This document shows, one piece after another, positions 22,855 through 36,505 of a stretch of DNA of 64,000 nt. Within the stretch, counting starts at the first letter, position 1, and every line of letters begins with the position of its first letter. The DNA lies in assembly GCF_006439015.1 (NCBI RefSeq), contig NZ_RCZG01000015.1, positions 55,880 through 119,879 of the forward strand, given 5' to 3'. The translations under genes and the position numbers were made by a program. Source of the stretch: Mycolicibacterium hodleri. Its GTDB lineage: Bacteria; Actinomycetota; Actinomycetes; Mycobacteriales; Mycobacteriaceae. Below the pieces are notes generated by a model. That model ran no database searches and was not told the origin of the DNA. It saw only the letters and a list, made by a program, of their open reading frames with translations.

Positions 22855-24236
22855 ACGATCCTCGCTATCGCGGCCGTGCTCCGGCGCCGCCGGCTCGCCG
22901 CCGTCGATGGGCGACCGCCGTTGCGGCACTCGCCGTCGTGCTCGCCTTGCTCACGGCCGGCACCGGGGCGTGGTGGTTCCTCGGTGATGGTTCGGAGCAG
23001 TGGGCACGCTGGCACTGGCAGCCGCCGGCACAGGTTCTCCTGCCTCCCATGGAGATTCAGCCAATACCTGGATGGAGGTCCAATGTCACGGATCTCGGGC
23101 TGCCCGCGGACGCCAAGTTCACCACCGACGGCACTGACGTCCCTGGTCCCGTGATCAAGACGTCGGGGCCACGCACCTATCTTCTGGCCAGCAGTTCGAG
23201 CCCGGCCACGACGCAGTGGTGGTTGGCGGGGGTGAACCCGAAGCACGGGCGCGCGCCGTACCCGCCGGTGGCGCTCAATGCCACGTCGCACCCGCCGAGT
23301 TGCTTCATCAACGGCACCTCGGTCGTGTGTCTCGCAGACGACGGGGACGCGACGACTGCCTGGGTCATCGACGGCATCAGTGGCCAACTCCTGCACACCG
23401 GGCCGTCCGAGATGAAGCTGCAAGGCAACAGGTTAAGGGCCAGGCAAGTGGGCGACTACCTGCTGGCGCAGACGGAGAAGGAAGGCGTTCACGGGGTCGG
23501 CCCGGACGCCGACACCACGTGGTTCGTCGCCGGCGTCGGGATCATTGCGGCCCACGACGACGATCTCGCGTTCCAAAGTCAGGGCGAGGGATCGGGCAGT
23601 GTCCTGTTCGAACTCGGTCACGGTGCCGCCGTCCAGTTGGAACTGCCGCACGATGCGCGCGTGCAGACACCGAAGTTCTTCGACGGCGGCTTCGCCGCAT
23701 CGGTGGTCGGGGAGGGCGAACCATCGGCCATTCAATTCTTCGAGAGCCGGGCGAAGCCCATCAGCCGGACGCGAATCGGCGGTCTGCAGACCACCGACAC
23801 GACGGCGAATCTAGTCGCAATCCTCGAGGACCGAGACCACTGGGGGATCTACACGCCTGAGGGGAGCAAGTTGCTTGGTCTGCCAGCCGATCGGGCCGGC
23901 ACCATCCACCTCATCGGGTCGACACTCTGGGTCGGGGCGGACACCGGAGGATCACCACGCGTGCAGCCCTACGATCTTCGCACCGGCGACGCAGGCGCGC
24001 CTTGCAATGTCGACCTGAATGGATACCTCGGAACCGACGGTACGGTCGCACTCCGAGCTCCCACCAACGCCAGGTCCGACGATCTGGCCCAGGCTTTCGA
24101 CCTCACCACGTGCAGGTTGGCGTGGTCGATTCCGAGGCCAGCCGGATCCCTGGCAAGGCTGACGGCGATCGGCGACACCCTCGTCCAATTATCCGACGAC
24201 GGAACCGAATTGATGTCCTTGGTCGCGCCGAGCTAG
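22851..24236 (+). CDS. Membrane-anchored beta-propeller-like protein of the EspA/EspC-like operon
   Basis: A 461-aa protein: a basic Pro/Arg N-terminus, one membrane helix (WATAVAALAVVLALLTAGTGAWWFL), then an extracytoplasmic region of repeated beta segments (PGPVIKTSGPRTYLLASS, VSFINGT-like turns, TTAWVIDGISGQLLHTG, LVAILEDRDHWGIYTPEG, RVQPYDLRTGDAG, TTCRLAWSIPRP) suggesting a PQQ- or WD-like propeller. No catalytic residues are evident. Translational coupling to the small ORFs and secretion substrates suggests a role in their export or surface function. Confidence 0.7.
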   Translation: MNDPRYRGRAPAPPARRRRWATAVAALAVVLALLTAGTGAWWFLGDGSEQWARWHWQPPAQVLLPPMEIQPIPGWRSNVTDLGLPADAKFTTDGTDVPGPVIKTSGPRTYLLASSSSPATTQWWLAGVNPKHGRAPYPPVALNATSHPPSCFINGTSVVCLADDGDATTAWVIDGISGQLLHTGPSEMKLQGNRLRARQVGDYLLAQTEKEGVHGVGPDADTTWFVAGVGIIAAHDDDLAFQSQGEGSGSVLFELGHGAAVQLELPHDARVQTPKFFDGGFAASVVGEGEPSAIQFFESRAKPISRTRIGGLQTTDTTANLVAILEDRDHWGIYTPEGSKLLGLPADRAGTIHLIGSTLWVGADTGGSPRVQPYDLRTGDAGAPCNVDLNGYLGTDGTVALRAPTNARSDDLAQAFDLTTCRLAWSIPRPAGSLARLTAIGDTLVQLSDDGTELMSLVAPS

Positions 24237-24808
24237 GCCCTTCTCCACCCGGGCGCACGGCCACTGAACGCGAGCGCCCGTTCGAAGGGCCCGGCATCGG
24301 GACCCACCTCGACCGCGGGGCCGAAGAGCCCTTCGACCGGGCCATCGGCGGCGAAGCTTGCCAGGTGGGCCAGCACTGCTTCGGCCACGTCGTCGTCGAC
24401 CTCGAACTCCTGGCCTGTCGCCACGGCGACGTCCCACCCGTGCACGACGACCTCGGTGAGCCCGACCAGCCCGCACACCTCGCTTGGCAGATCAGCGCCG
24501 CCGACGCGGGTCATGCCATCCCACGCGCCGGGGTCGCGCCAGGCGCCCGCGAGCAAGGCTAGGTTGCGCGGGTACTGGGTGCGCCAATCGTCGTCCAGCT
24601 GATAGCCGCCATCGGCCGGCGGGCTGTCGGTGAGGTCGCCGAGGTCTTTGCGGGCGGCCGCGGCGAAGGCCACCCCCAGCCCACCTACGTGGGCCACGAG
24701 TTCGCGCAGTGCGAGTTTCTCGCATGGTGTGGAGCGGTCCAGTTGGTCTTCGGTCACGGCCGTCAGCACGTCAGCAGTTCGCGTGCACGCCGATGTCATG
24801 TCGATCAT
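24233..24808 (-). CDS. TIGR03086/maleylpyruvate-isomerase-like DinB-fold metal-binding protein
   Basis: About 191 residues with a DinB-type four-helix bundle. The expected metal ligands are the His in LRELVAHVGGLG and the Glu/His in LTEVVVHGWDVAVATGQ. The family includes mycothiol-dependent enzymes and many uncharacterised actinobacterial proteins. The start is uncertain; an ATG 18 bp further upstream is in frame. Its stop overlaps that of the propeller-like gene (convergent). Confidence 0.8.
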   Translation of the reverse strand: MIDMTSACTRTADVLTAVTEDQLDRSTPCEKLALRELVAHVGGLGVAFAAAARKDLGDLTDSPPADGGYQLDDDWRTQYPRNLALLAGAWRDPGAWDGMTRVGGADLPSEVCGLVGLTEVVVHGWDVAVATGQEFEVDDDVAEAVLAHLASFAADGPVEGLFGPAVEVGPDAGPFERALAFSGRAPGWRRA

Positions 24809-24878
24809 GGCTATATCGACCCGCACCGGCGCTGAAACTCATCGCCAACATTCAGCTTCCGGGTCTAGGCTCGGTTGA

Positions 24879-25733
24879 GTGCGATTCGCCTTCAAGACAT
24901 CCCCCCAGAACACCACTTGGTCCGAGATGCTGCCGATCTGGCAGACCGCCGACGACATCGACGTGTTCGAGTCCGGCTGGACGTTCGACCACTTCTACCC
25001 AATCTTCTCGGACTCCTCTGGACCGTGTCTGGAGGGGTGGATCACCCTGACCGCACTGGCTCAGGCCACGAAGCGGTTGCGGGTCGGCGTGCTCGTCACC
25101 GGCATCCACTATCGCCATCCCGCCGTGCTGGCCAATATGGCGTCGGCACTGGACGTCATTTCCAACGGCCGCCTCGAGCTCGGCATCGGCGCCGGCTGGA
25201 ACGAAGAGGAGTCCGGCGCGTACGGCATCGAACTCGGCACCATGAAGGAGCGCTTCGACCGTTTCGAAGAGGCCTGCGAGGTGTTGACCAGCCTGCTGAC
25301 CAACGACCTCACGACGTTTGATGGCAAGTACTACCAGCTCAAGAATGCCCGCAACGAGCCGAAGGGGGCGCAGCAGCCGCATCCGCCGATCTGCATCGGT
25401 GGTAGTGGCGAGAAGCGCACGCTGCCCCTGACCGCGAAGTACGCCGACCACTGGAACTTCGTGGGTGGCACTCCCGAGGAGTTCGCCCACAAGCGGGACG
25501 TGCTCGCGGCGCGGTGCAAGGACATCGGTCGCGACCCCAAGGAACTCACCCTGTCGGCTCACGTCCGGCTCGGCGAGGACCGCAACTATCGCAAGGTGGT
25601 CGAGGATTGCATCGCCCTCGGCGCGGAGGGATTGGATCTCGCGATCATCTATTTGCCGCCACCGTACGATCCGGCGGTGCTGGAACCTCTGGCCGAGGCG
25701 ATCAGGGATTCGGGACTGCTCAGCACGCCGTGA
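24879..25733 (+). CDS. LLM-class F420-dependent oxidoreductase
   Basis: A 284-aa luciferase-like TIM barrel starting at a GTG. Family signatures include WTFDHFYPI, KRLRVGVLVTGIHYRHPAVLANMASALDVISNGRLELGIGAGWNEEE split across the usual strands, PHPPICIGGSGEKRTLPLTAKYADHWNF, and a C-terminal helix pair. Such enzymes use F420H2 in mycobacteria. The substrate is unknown, and no co-operonic gene gives a clue. Confidence 0.9.
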   Translation: MRFAFKTSPQNTTWSEMLPIWQTADDIDVFESGWTFDHFYPIFSDSSGPCLEGWITLTALAQATKRLRVGVLVTGIHYRHPAVLANMASALDVISNGRLELGIGAGWNEEESGAYGIELGTMKERFDRFEEACEVLTSLLTNDLTTFDGKYYQLKNARNEPKGAQQPHPPICIGGSGEKRTLPLTAKYADHWNFVGGTPEEFAHKRDVLAARCKDIGRDPKELTLSAHVRLGEDRNYRKVVEDCIALGAEGLDLAIIYLPPPYDPAVLEPLAEAIRDSGLLSTP

Positions 25734-26142
25734 TCATCTTTCCGACGCGCAGGTAGATATGTTAGCTAAGCAAACTTACGTCCCCGGAAGATTCCGGGCC
25801 GAAAAGTGTGAGCTAGACGCCGTACCGGACAAGTTCGGCGGCGGTTACCAGACGCTCGTGCTTGGCCGGGAATTCACGGCTTCTCACGGGGTGCCGGAGC
25901 AGTGACCAGGCCATTCGGCCCATTCGCGATCGGGAAATCGGGTTGATGTACACGGTGTTCACTCCTGCGGTTGGCGTTTGGCTTCACCGTGGGGAAACAC
26001 TAGCGCATTAACCCCGAGCACTATTAGACACCTGTGATCCGGCTAACACAATGCGGCGCGCCGATCAAAGATCGGATGTTTCTGGTGTGACTAATGTGGC
26101 TAATGAGGCGCGCTCGACGCGGCGGCAAGCGGATGCAGGAGC
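25734..26142. other. Intergenic region between the LLM oxidoreductase and gltD
   Basis: About 410 bp. A short frame of 48 codons (25759-25905, MLAKQTYVPGRFRAEKCELD...) is open but has only a weak GCAGGTAG site and no family, so it may be a remnant. A small hairpin, CCGATC-AAA-GATCGG, lies near 26058-26074. No promoter of recognised type is seen. Confidence 0.4.
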
Positions 26143-27601
26143 CTATCGCTGCGGTGCCGCCGTCGGCGTGATCGGCGCCGGGAGCGCCGTCTTGCCCATC
26201 AGATAACGGTCGACTCCGGCAGCCGCGGCCCGCCCCTCGGCGATGGCCCAGACGATGAGCGACTGGCCGCGACCCATGTCACCAGCGACGAACACGCCAC
26301 CCACCGATGTCTGGAAATCGTCGTTGCGGGACACGTTTCCACGGTCGGTCAGCTCGACACGCAGATCGGCCAGAAGTCCCGGCTTCTCGGGGCCCACGAA
26401 ACCCATCGCCAGCAACACCAGGTCGGCTTCCAACTCGAAGTCGCTGTCTTCGAGCTTGGCGAACCTGCCGTCCCGCATCTCCACCTCGTGCACCTTCAGT
26501 GCGGTGACACGCCCGTCGTTGCCGATGAACTGTTCGGTGTTGACCGAGAAGACCCGTTCGCCGCCCTCCTCGTGAGCCGATGCCACGCGGTACATCAGCG
26601 GGTACGTCGGCCACGGGGTCGACTCAGCCCGCTCCTCGGGCGGCCGCGGCATGATCTCGAACTGATGCACGCTGGCCGCGCCCTGACGGTGCGCAGTGCC
26701 TAGGCAGTCGGCACCGGTGTCACCGCCACCGATGATGACGACCTTCTTGTCCTTGGCGGTGATCGGAGGCTCACCATCGTCGCCGACCACGGGATCGCCG
26801 TTCTGTACCCGGTTCGCCCATGGCAGGTACTCCATCGCCTGGTACACACCCTCGAGCTCCCGACCCGGGATCGGCAGGTCGCGCCAATCCGTCGCGCCGC
26901 CGGTCAGCACCACGGCATCGAAGTCCGCCCGCAGCTGCGCCGCGGTGATGTCGACGCCGACGTTCACACCCGTCCGGAACTGCGTACCCTCCGCCTCCAT
27001 CTGCTCGAGGCGACGGTCGATGTGGCGCTTCTCCATCTTGAACTCGGGAATGCCGTACCGGAGCAGTCCACCGATGCGGTCGGCACGCTCGAAGACGGTG
27101 ACGTGGTGGCCGGCCCTGGTCAATTGCTGCGCTGCAGCCAGTCCGGCGGGACCGGACCCGACCACGGCGACGCTCTTGCCCGTGAGGCGGTCCGGCGGAA
27201 GCGGGACCACCCAGCCCTCGGCGAAGGCGTTGTCGATGATCTCGACCTCGACCTGCTTGATGGTCACCGGGTCCTGGTTGATACCGAGCACGCACGACGC
27301 CTCGCACGGCGCGGGGCACAGCCGTCCCGTGAACTCCGGAAAGTTATTGGTGGCGTGCAGCCGCTCGATGGAGTCGCGCCACCGATCCTTGTAGACCAGG
27401 TCGTTCCACTCGGGGATGAGGTTGCCCAGGGGGCACCCGTTGTGGCAGAACGGAATACCGCAGTCCATGCAACGCGCGGCCTGGTCCTGCAGGACATCGT
27501 GGGAGAAGTCTTCGTAGACCTCTTTCCAGTCGCGCAGGCGCAGCGAGACGGGCCGGCGCGGCGGCGTTTCGCGATGAGTGTGCTTGAGGAAACCGCGTGG
27601 A

Positions 27602-27609
<8 letters not shown>
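26143..27609 (-). CDS. gltD: Glutamate synthase small subunit GltD
   Basis: NADPH-oxidising subunit of GOGAT. From the GTG at 27609 the product has 488 residues, as in M. tuberculosis. N-terminal cysteines for [4Fe-4S] clusters are present (ARCMDCGIPFCHNGCPLGN and RLCPAPCEASCVLG), as are the FAD motif VVGSGPAGLAAAQQL and the NADPH motif VIIGGGDTGADCLG. Its start overlaps the gltB stop by eight bases, so the two subunits are translated in a coupled way. Confidence 0.97.
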
Positions 27610-32221
<4,612 letters not shown>

Positions 32222-32807
32222 TCCCACCTGCCCCTTCACACTTCTTGGAAGCCTGATGCTGACAGCCGTCATGGACGGCTGTTGCCGGCGGGCGATGGGT
32301 CGGTCTGCGTGCAGCATTGGACGGGACTCGCTCCACTCGCCTCGAGTGGTGAAACGATATGACAAACCCCGCCTGACATGCCAACTTAGCCCAGCCTAAC
32401 CAGCGCCATCGGTCGAATCACCTCGGGCGACGCAAGGACGTCGACGACGACGCGAATTCCGTTGCTGCGGTTGACCAGTGAACGACCCTCGACGCTAAGG
32501 ACTTGCCCATATCGAATTCAGACTCTCGACACGATCCTTACGATGACTTTGCCATAGAGGTGAAAATTAGCAACTCTTGATGGGTTTTTGGTTTCAAAAA
32601 TAATTTGCTGGAAAGCCTGGTCGGATTCTTAGACACCGGGAACGGCCGTTGCGGGGACTTTGGCGGCCGGTCCGGGGTTCAGGCGGCGCGCCGACCGACG
32701 GCATCGAATCGACCGACCGGACGGATTCCGCTGTGCCGGGCAAGGATTCGAACTGGTCTCGCACTCCCCTGCGCTGGAGAACGGCGCACGAGGGAAGCTG
32801 GATCACG
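32222..32807. other. Divergent upstream region of gltB with an AT-rich patch
   Basis: About 585 bp between gltB and the thioesterase gene. It should hold the gltB promoter. The segment 32561-32610 has only 15 G/C of 50 bases, far below the window norm. The stretch 32735-32760 resembles a tRNA T-arm but does not fold. No protein-coding gene is supported; a frame from 32649 continuous with the thioesterase is Arg/Pro-rich noise. Confidence 0.5.
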
Positions 32808-33611
32808 ATGCGCCACCCACTGAACACCCCCATCGGCAGGTTCGGCATCGAGACCGACGAGGAGTCGCAGGGCCGTTGCGTGGCCACCATGCCCGCGTAC
32901 GGACTGATCAGCCCGATCACGGGCACGCCGAGCCTGGGCCCGCTGGCCGTGCTGGTCGACCACGCGGCGGGGTTGGTCAACCACGACCGCCGGGGCGACG
33001 ACCAGTGGACGGTGACCAGTGAGCTGTCTCTGGAGCTCTCGCCCACGTGCGCAGCCGTCATCGCCAGTCATCCGGACGAACCCGTCGTCGGCTCCGCCCG
33101 GTTCGTGGGAGCGAAGTCCACGACCGGACTCGGAGAATGCGATCTGTCCCTCGGTGGCGAGCTCATCGGCACCGGAACGGTGCGGTCCTACTTCATCGAG
33201 GCACCCGTTCAGCTCGCCGCGTGGCCGACACCGAACGGTGCCACCGAGGCGAAGATCGGGCTCGCGGCGATGATGGCCGTGGGCGACCCCCTTCGGGACG
33301 GCGACGCACACGTCCTGCCGCAGAGAGCCGATCGCGCGCTGAACAACAGCATCGACGTCGTCCACGGCGGCATCGCCTCTGCCGGGCTCGAAGCAGTCGC
33401 CTCGGCGGCGGCCAACACCGGCCGCGCGGACGACCCACTGAACACCGCGTCACTCCGAGTGAACTTCCTGCGACAATTCTTCGCGGGCGGCCAATCCCGT
33501 TACGTCGGAACCGCGTTGCGAGTCGGTAGGCGTAGCGCAGTGGCCGACTCCCAAGCCATCGGCAGTGACGGCAAGATCGCCACCATCGCCCGGCTGACCG
33601 CCTACCGCTGA
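32808..33611 (+). CDS. Double-hotdog acyl-CoA thioesterase (PaaI-like)
   Basis: A 267-aa protein with two hotdog repeats: an N-terminal one around LGPLAVLVDHAAGLVNH and a C-terminal one with DVVHGGIASAGLEAVASAAA, the HGG loop of PaaI-type thioesterases, followed by LRVNFLRQFFAGGQSRYVGTALRVGRRSAVADSQAI. The natural substrate is not predictable. The ATG at 32808 follows GAGGGAAG. Confidence 0.85.
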   Translation: MRHPLNTPIGRFGIETDEESQGRCVATMPAYGLISPITGTPSLGPLAVLVDHAAGLVNHDRRGDDQWTVTSELSLELSPTCAAVIASHPDEPVVGSARFVGAKSTTGLGECDLSLGGELIGTGTVRSYFIEAPVQLAAWPTPNGATEAKIGLAAMMAVGDPLRDGDAHVLPQRADRALNNSIDVVHGGIASAGLEAVASAAANTGRADDPLNTASLRVNFLRQFFAGGQSRYVGTALRVGRRSAVADSQAIGSDGKIATIARLTAYR

Positions 33612-33786
33612 CGACGTCTGGTCACGTCCCAGGCCGTCTCTTCCTTCGAGGATGGCTTACTCGCCAGTGCGCCGCCAGAGCCCCGAATAGCCCGCCAAGA
33701 CCACGAACGTCGGCGATCTCAACCGACCCACCGACTAGGTGCACTACCTTCTCTTGGGGTAGCCGCGGCGAACGAGAGGCATCACG

Positions 33787-34842
33787 ATGGCGAGAACTCA
33801 CAGCACGCACGCCACGTCCCTGATCGAGGGCGAGATCCTGGAAGAATCCGACCTCGGCTCGATCCGTCGGGTTACCGCGGACACCCTCCCCATCCTCTCG
33901 GGCATGTCGATCAAACGGATCGTCCTCAATCCCGGGGCGATGCGCACCCCGCACTGGCACGCCAATGCCAACGAGCTCACCTACTGCGTGTCCGGCACGT
34001 CCCTGGTGTCGGTGCTGGACAGCTACAACAGGTTTGCGAGCTTCGTCATCACTGCCGGTGAGATGTTCCACATCGATTCGGGGTCCCTGCACCACATCGA
34101 GAATATCGGCGAGGACCCAGCCGAATTCATTCTTTCCTTCCGCAGCGAGCGGCCAGAAGACTTCGGGTTGGCCGCCGCGTTCGGCGCCATGACCGACGCC
34201 GTACTGGGAAACACCTATGACCTACCGGCTTCCGACTTCGCCAAGATCCGTCGCGCCACCACCGCTCCAGCACTGGCCGCTCGCGCCGGCGATCCAGAGG
34301 TACCCGCAAACGCCCACTTCGACGATCCGCACAAGTTCAACGTCGAGGCCCAGAGTCCGCCGGTCGGCATCGCCGTCGGGTCGGCTCGCCTTGCGCGCGT
34401 GCAGTATTGGCCCGCGCTGAAGGATCTGTCGATGTACTCGCTGCGCATCCGCGAGGACGGCATGCGCGAGCCCCACTGGCATCCGATCACCGCCGAGATG
34501 GGCTACGTGCACCGGGGCGGTGCGCGCATGACGGTGATGGATCCGGACGGCACCCTCGACACCTGGTACCTGAAGCAGGGCGACGTGTACTTCATCCCGC
34601 GCGCCTATCCACACCACATCGAGGTGATCGATAGCCCGGAGCTGCACTTCGCGATATTCTTCGACCAACCCACCCCTGGCGACATCGGCTACCGCGCTTC
34701 GGCTTCCGCGTACTCCCGTGAAGTGCTCGCGGCAACGTTCAACGTCCACATCGACGATCTGCCGACCTTCCCCTTCACCAAGACCGATCCACTCATCGTC
34801 TCGCGCAATAACCCCGTCGACGAACACGCGAGGGGCGAGTAA
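33787..34842 (+). CDS. Bicupin, oxalate-decarboxylase-like
   Basis: A 351-aa two-cupin protein. Each cupin has complete metal ligands: PHWHANANELTY with the later GSLHHIEN in the first, and PHWHPITAEMGYV with AYPHHIEV in the second. This matches the Mn-binding oxalate decarboxylase/oxidase superfamily. The lid segment of true decarboxylases cannot be verified by eye, so function could also be another small-acid reaction. No signal peptide is seen. The site CGAGAGG precedes the ATG. Confidence 0.85.
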   Translation: MARTHSTHATSLIEGEILEESDLGSIRRVTADTLPILSGMSIKRIVLNPGAMRTPHWHANANELTYCVSGTSLVSVLDSYNRFASFVITAGEMFHIDSGSLHHIENIGEDPAEFILSFRSERPEDFGLAAAFGAMTDAVLGNTYDLPASDFAKIRRATTAPALAARAGDPEVPANAHFDDPHKFNVEAQSPPVGIAVGSARLARVQYWPALKDLSMYSLRIREDGMREPHWHPITAEMGYVHRGGARMTVMDPDGTLDTWYLKQGDVYFIPRAYPHHIEVIDSPELHFAIFFDQPTPGDIGYRASASAYSREVLAATFNVHIDDLPTFPFTKTDPLIVSRNNPVDEHARGE

Positions 34843-34966
34843 CGCCCCGGTAGACATTGGTCACCATCGGGACAAGATTTGGCAACGACCGTCCCGAAAG
34901 CGTCTGGCCGCGTGCGATCCTCAGCCCACGGGTAGTTCAGCGACGTGCTGCCGGGGAGGAGTTGTG

Positions 34967-35743
34967 ATGACCACACCGACGATGGCGCACCGGCTCGCGG
35001 CCGAGTTCATCGGAACATTCTGGCTGGTACTCGGCGGTTGCGGAAGCGCGGTCTTCGCCGCCAAGTTCCCGTCCGATGGCACGGCACTCGGGATCGGGTT
35101 CCTTGGCGTATCACTGGCATTCGGCTTGACCGTGCTGACGGGTATCTATGCCTTCGGCACCATCTCGGGTGGTCACTTCAATCCGGCGGTGACGCTTGGC
35201 GCGGCCATCGCCAAACGCGTGGAATGGAAGGCGCTGCCTGCTTACTGGATTACCCAGGTCATCGGAGGCGTGGTAGCAGGCCTGGTCATCTACGTGATCG
35301 CCTCGGGCAAGGAGGGCTGGACCGCGAAGGGAAACATGGCGGCCAACGGCTTCGGAGATCACTCTCCCGGCGGGTACTCACTGGTGGCGGTGTTGATCAC
35401 GGAGATCGTTCTGACCGCCGTCTTCCTGCTGGTGATCCTTGGCTCCACTGATGACCGCGCGCCAAAGGGATTCGCAGGCTTGGCCATTGGGCTGACCCTC
35501 ACCTTGATCCATTTGATCTCGATCCCGATCTCGAACACGTCGGTCAATCCGGCGCGTTCGACTGCGGTCGCGTTCTTCAACGGTGACAGTGCGCCCGCTC
35601 AACTGTGGCTGTTCTGGCTGGCGCCACTCGTCGGCGCTGCGATCGCAGGGGCCGCTTACCCGTTCCTGCTCGGCCGCAATGAGGAACTCGCCGACCGCCC
35701 GGTCCGCGACGCTGCGCTTGATGAGGAGGTGACTGAGTCATAG
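34967..35743 (+). CDS. aqpZ: Aquaporin Z
   Basis: A 258-aa six-helix channel with both NPA boxes, GGHFNPAVTLG and NTSVNPARS, the latter including the selectivity-filter Arg. The family start AAEFIGTFWLVLGGCGSAVFAA is typical of AqpZ. The ATG at 34967 follows GGGGAGGAG; a GTG one codon earlier is equally possible. Slow-growing pathogenic mycobacteria lack this gene; fast growers often have it. Confidence 0.95.
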   Translation: MTTPTMAHRLAAEFIGTFWLVLGGCGSAVFAAKFPSDGTALGIGFLGVSLAFGLTVLTGIYAFGTISGGHFNPAVTLGAAIAKRVEWKALPAYWITQVIGGVVAGLVIYVIASGKEGWTAKGNMAANGFGDHSPGGYSLVAVLITEIVLTAVFLLVILGSTDDRAPKGFAGLAIGLTLTLIHLISIPISNTSVNPARSTAVAFFNGDSAPAQLWLFWLAPLVGAAIAGAAYPFLLGRNEELADRPVRDAALDEEVTES

Positions 35744-35755
35744 CAAACCGGTGCT

Positions 35756-35787
35756 CGGGCCCGCACCCCGTCGGGGGTGCGGGCCCG
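35756..35787. terminator. Terminator between aqpZ and dps
   Basis: A perfect 14-bp stem (35756-35769 pairing with 35774-35787, CGGGCCCGCACCCC type) with a GTCG loop lies 13 bp after the aqpZ stop and before the convergent dps stop. There is no T-run, as is common for mycobacterial terminators. Confidence 0.75.
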
Positions 35788-35821
35788 TTGCCGACTCGCG
35801 AGATAGCTTGCGCTACTCGTG

Positions 35822-36370
35822 TCAAGCCTTCTTCTTCGCCCTTTGTGCGGCCTTCTTCTCGGTCGCCGCGCCTTGATTGGACAGTTCGCCACCGGCACTC
35901 TCCAGGTGCGCGCGGACAAACCACTGGAACTTCTCGAGTTCTGCAGCGTGACCGATGAGCATGTCCTGGGAGACCGGGTCGAGGTCTTCGAGCGTATGGA
36001 TGGCCTTGCGGGTGTCCTCGTTGACTCCGGTGTAGACCAAGTCCAGGGCCGCGAGATGCGCTAGCACGGTATCGCGCCCGACCGAGTAGTCGTCCCAGGT
36101 GCGGTCCTTGAGGATGGCACCGGGAGTGCCCTGCGGCGAGACACCGAATGCGGCGATGCGCTCGGCGGCCTCGTCGGCGTACCCGCGTACCAGTTCGACC
36201 TGCGGATCAATCATCTCGTGCACCCCGATGAAGTTCGGGCCGACGACATTCCAGTGCACGTGCTTCAGGGTCAGGTGCAGGTCGTTATAGGTGCTCAGCT
36301 GCTTCTGCAGCAGACCGGCGATCTCGCGGGCATCCTTGTCGGAAATTCCTGGAATGGTGAATCCTGGCAT
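35822..36370 (-). CDS. dps: Dps ferritin-like DNA-protection protein
   Basis: A 182-aa protein nearly identical in key stretches to M. smegmatis Dps1 as remembered (LLQKQLSTYNDLHLTLKHVHW, HEMIDPQVELVRGYADE, RTWDDYSV, EKFQWFVRAHLESAGG). It oxidises and stores Fe(II) at inter-subunit sites and its Lys-rich tail (TEKKAAQRAKKK) binds DNA. The ATG at 36370 follows AGAGGAG. The upstream region carries a SigF-like promoter and two palindromes. Confidence 0.95.
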   Translation of the reverse strand: MPGFTIPGISDKDAREIAGLLQKQLSTYNDLHLTLKHVHWNVVGPNFIGVHEMIDPQVELVRGYADEAAERIAAFGVSPQGTPGAILKDRTWDDYSVGRDTVLAHLAALDLVYTGVNEDTRKAIHTLEDLDPVSQDMLIGHAAELEKFQWFVRAHLESAGGELSNQGAATEKKAAQRAKKKA

Positions 36371-36390
36371 GTGTATGACTCCTCTTTTGC

Positions 36391-36452
36391 TTGCTTGAAG
36401 CAACGTTTTACTTGCTTGAGCAACGCGTACCCGGGTCGATGGCGGGTTACAC
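36391..36452 (-). promoter_or_regulatory. dps: dps promoter: SigF-like elements and two operator-like palindromes
   Basis: On the minus strand, GTGT, a 16-base spacer and GGGTAC (36452 to 36427) fit the mycobacterial SigF pattern GTTT-N16-GGGTAT. Downstream of it lie two palindromes 21 bp apart, TTGCTTGAAGCAA (36391-36403) and TTGCTTGAGCAA (36412-36423), between the promoter and the ribosome site. They look like paired binding sites for a repressor. Confidence 0.5.
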
Positions 36453-36505
36453 CCCCTTCGCGGGCGGAGATGCTGCAACTTCGTCACACTCGCTACGCTC
36501 GCTGA

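Noticed and set aside
25761..25779. TTAGCTAAGCAAACTTA as an IdeR box
   Set aside because: Only the left half fits the consensus; the right half matches poorly (about 10 of 19 overall).
32731..32775. GGATTCGAACT resembling a tRNA T-arm on the minus strand
   Set aside because: The flanking bases do not form a T-stem, and no anticodon arm or acceptor stem can be folded around it.
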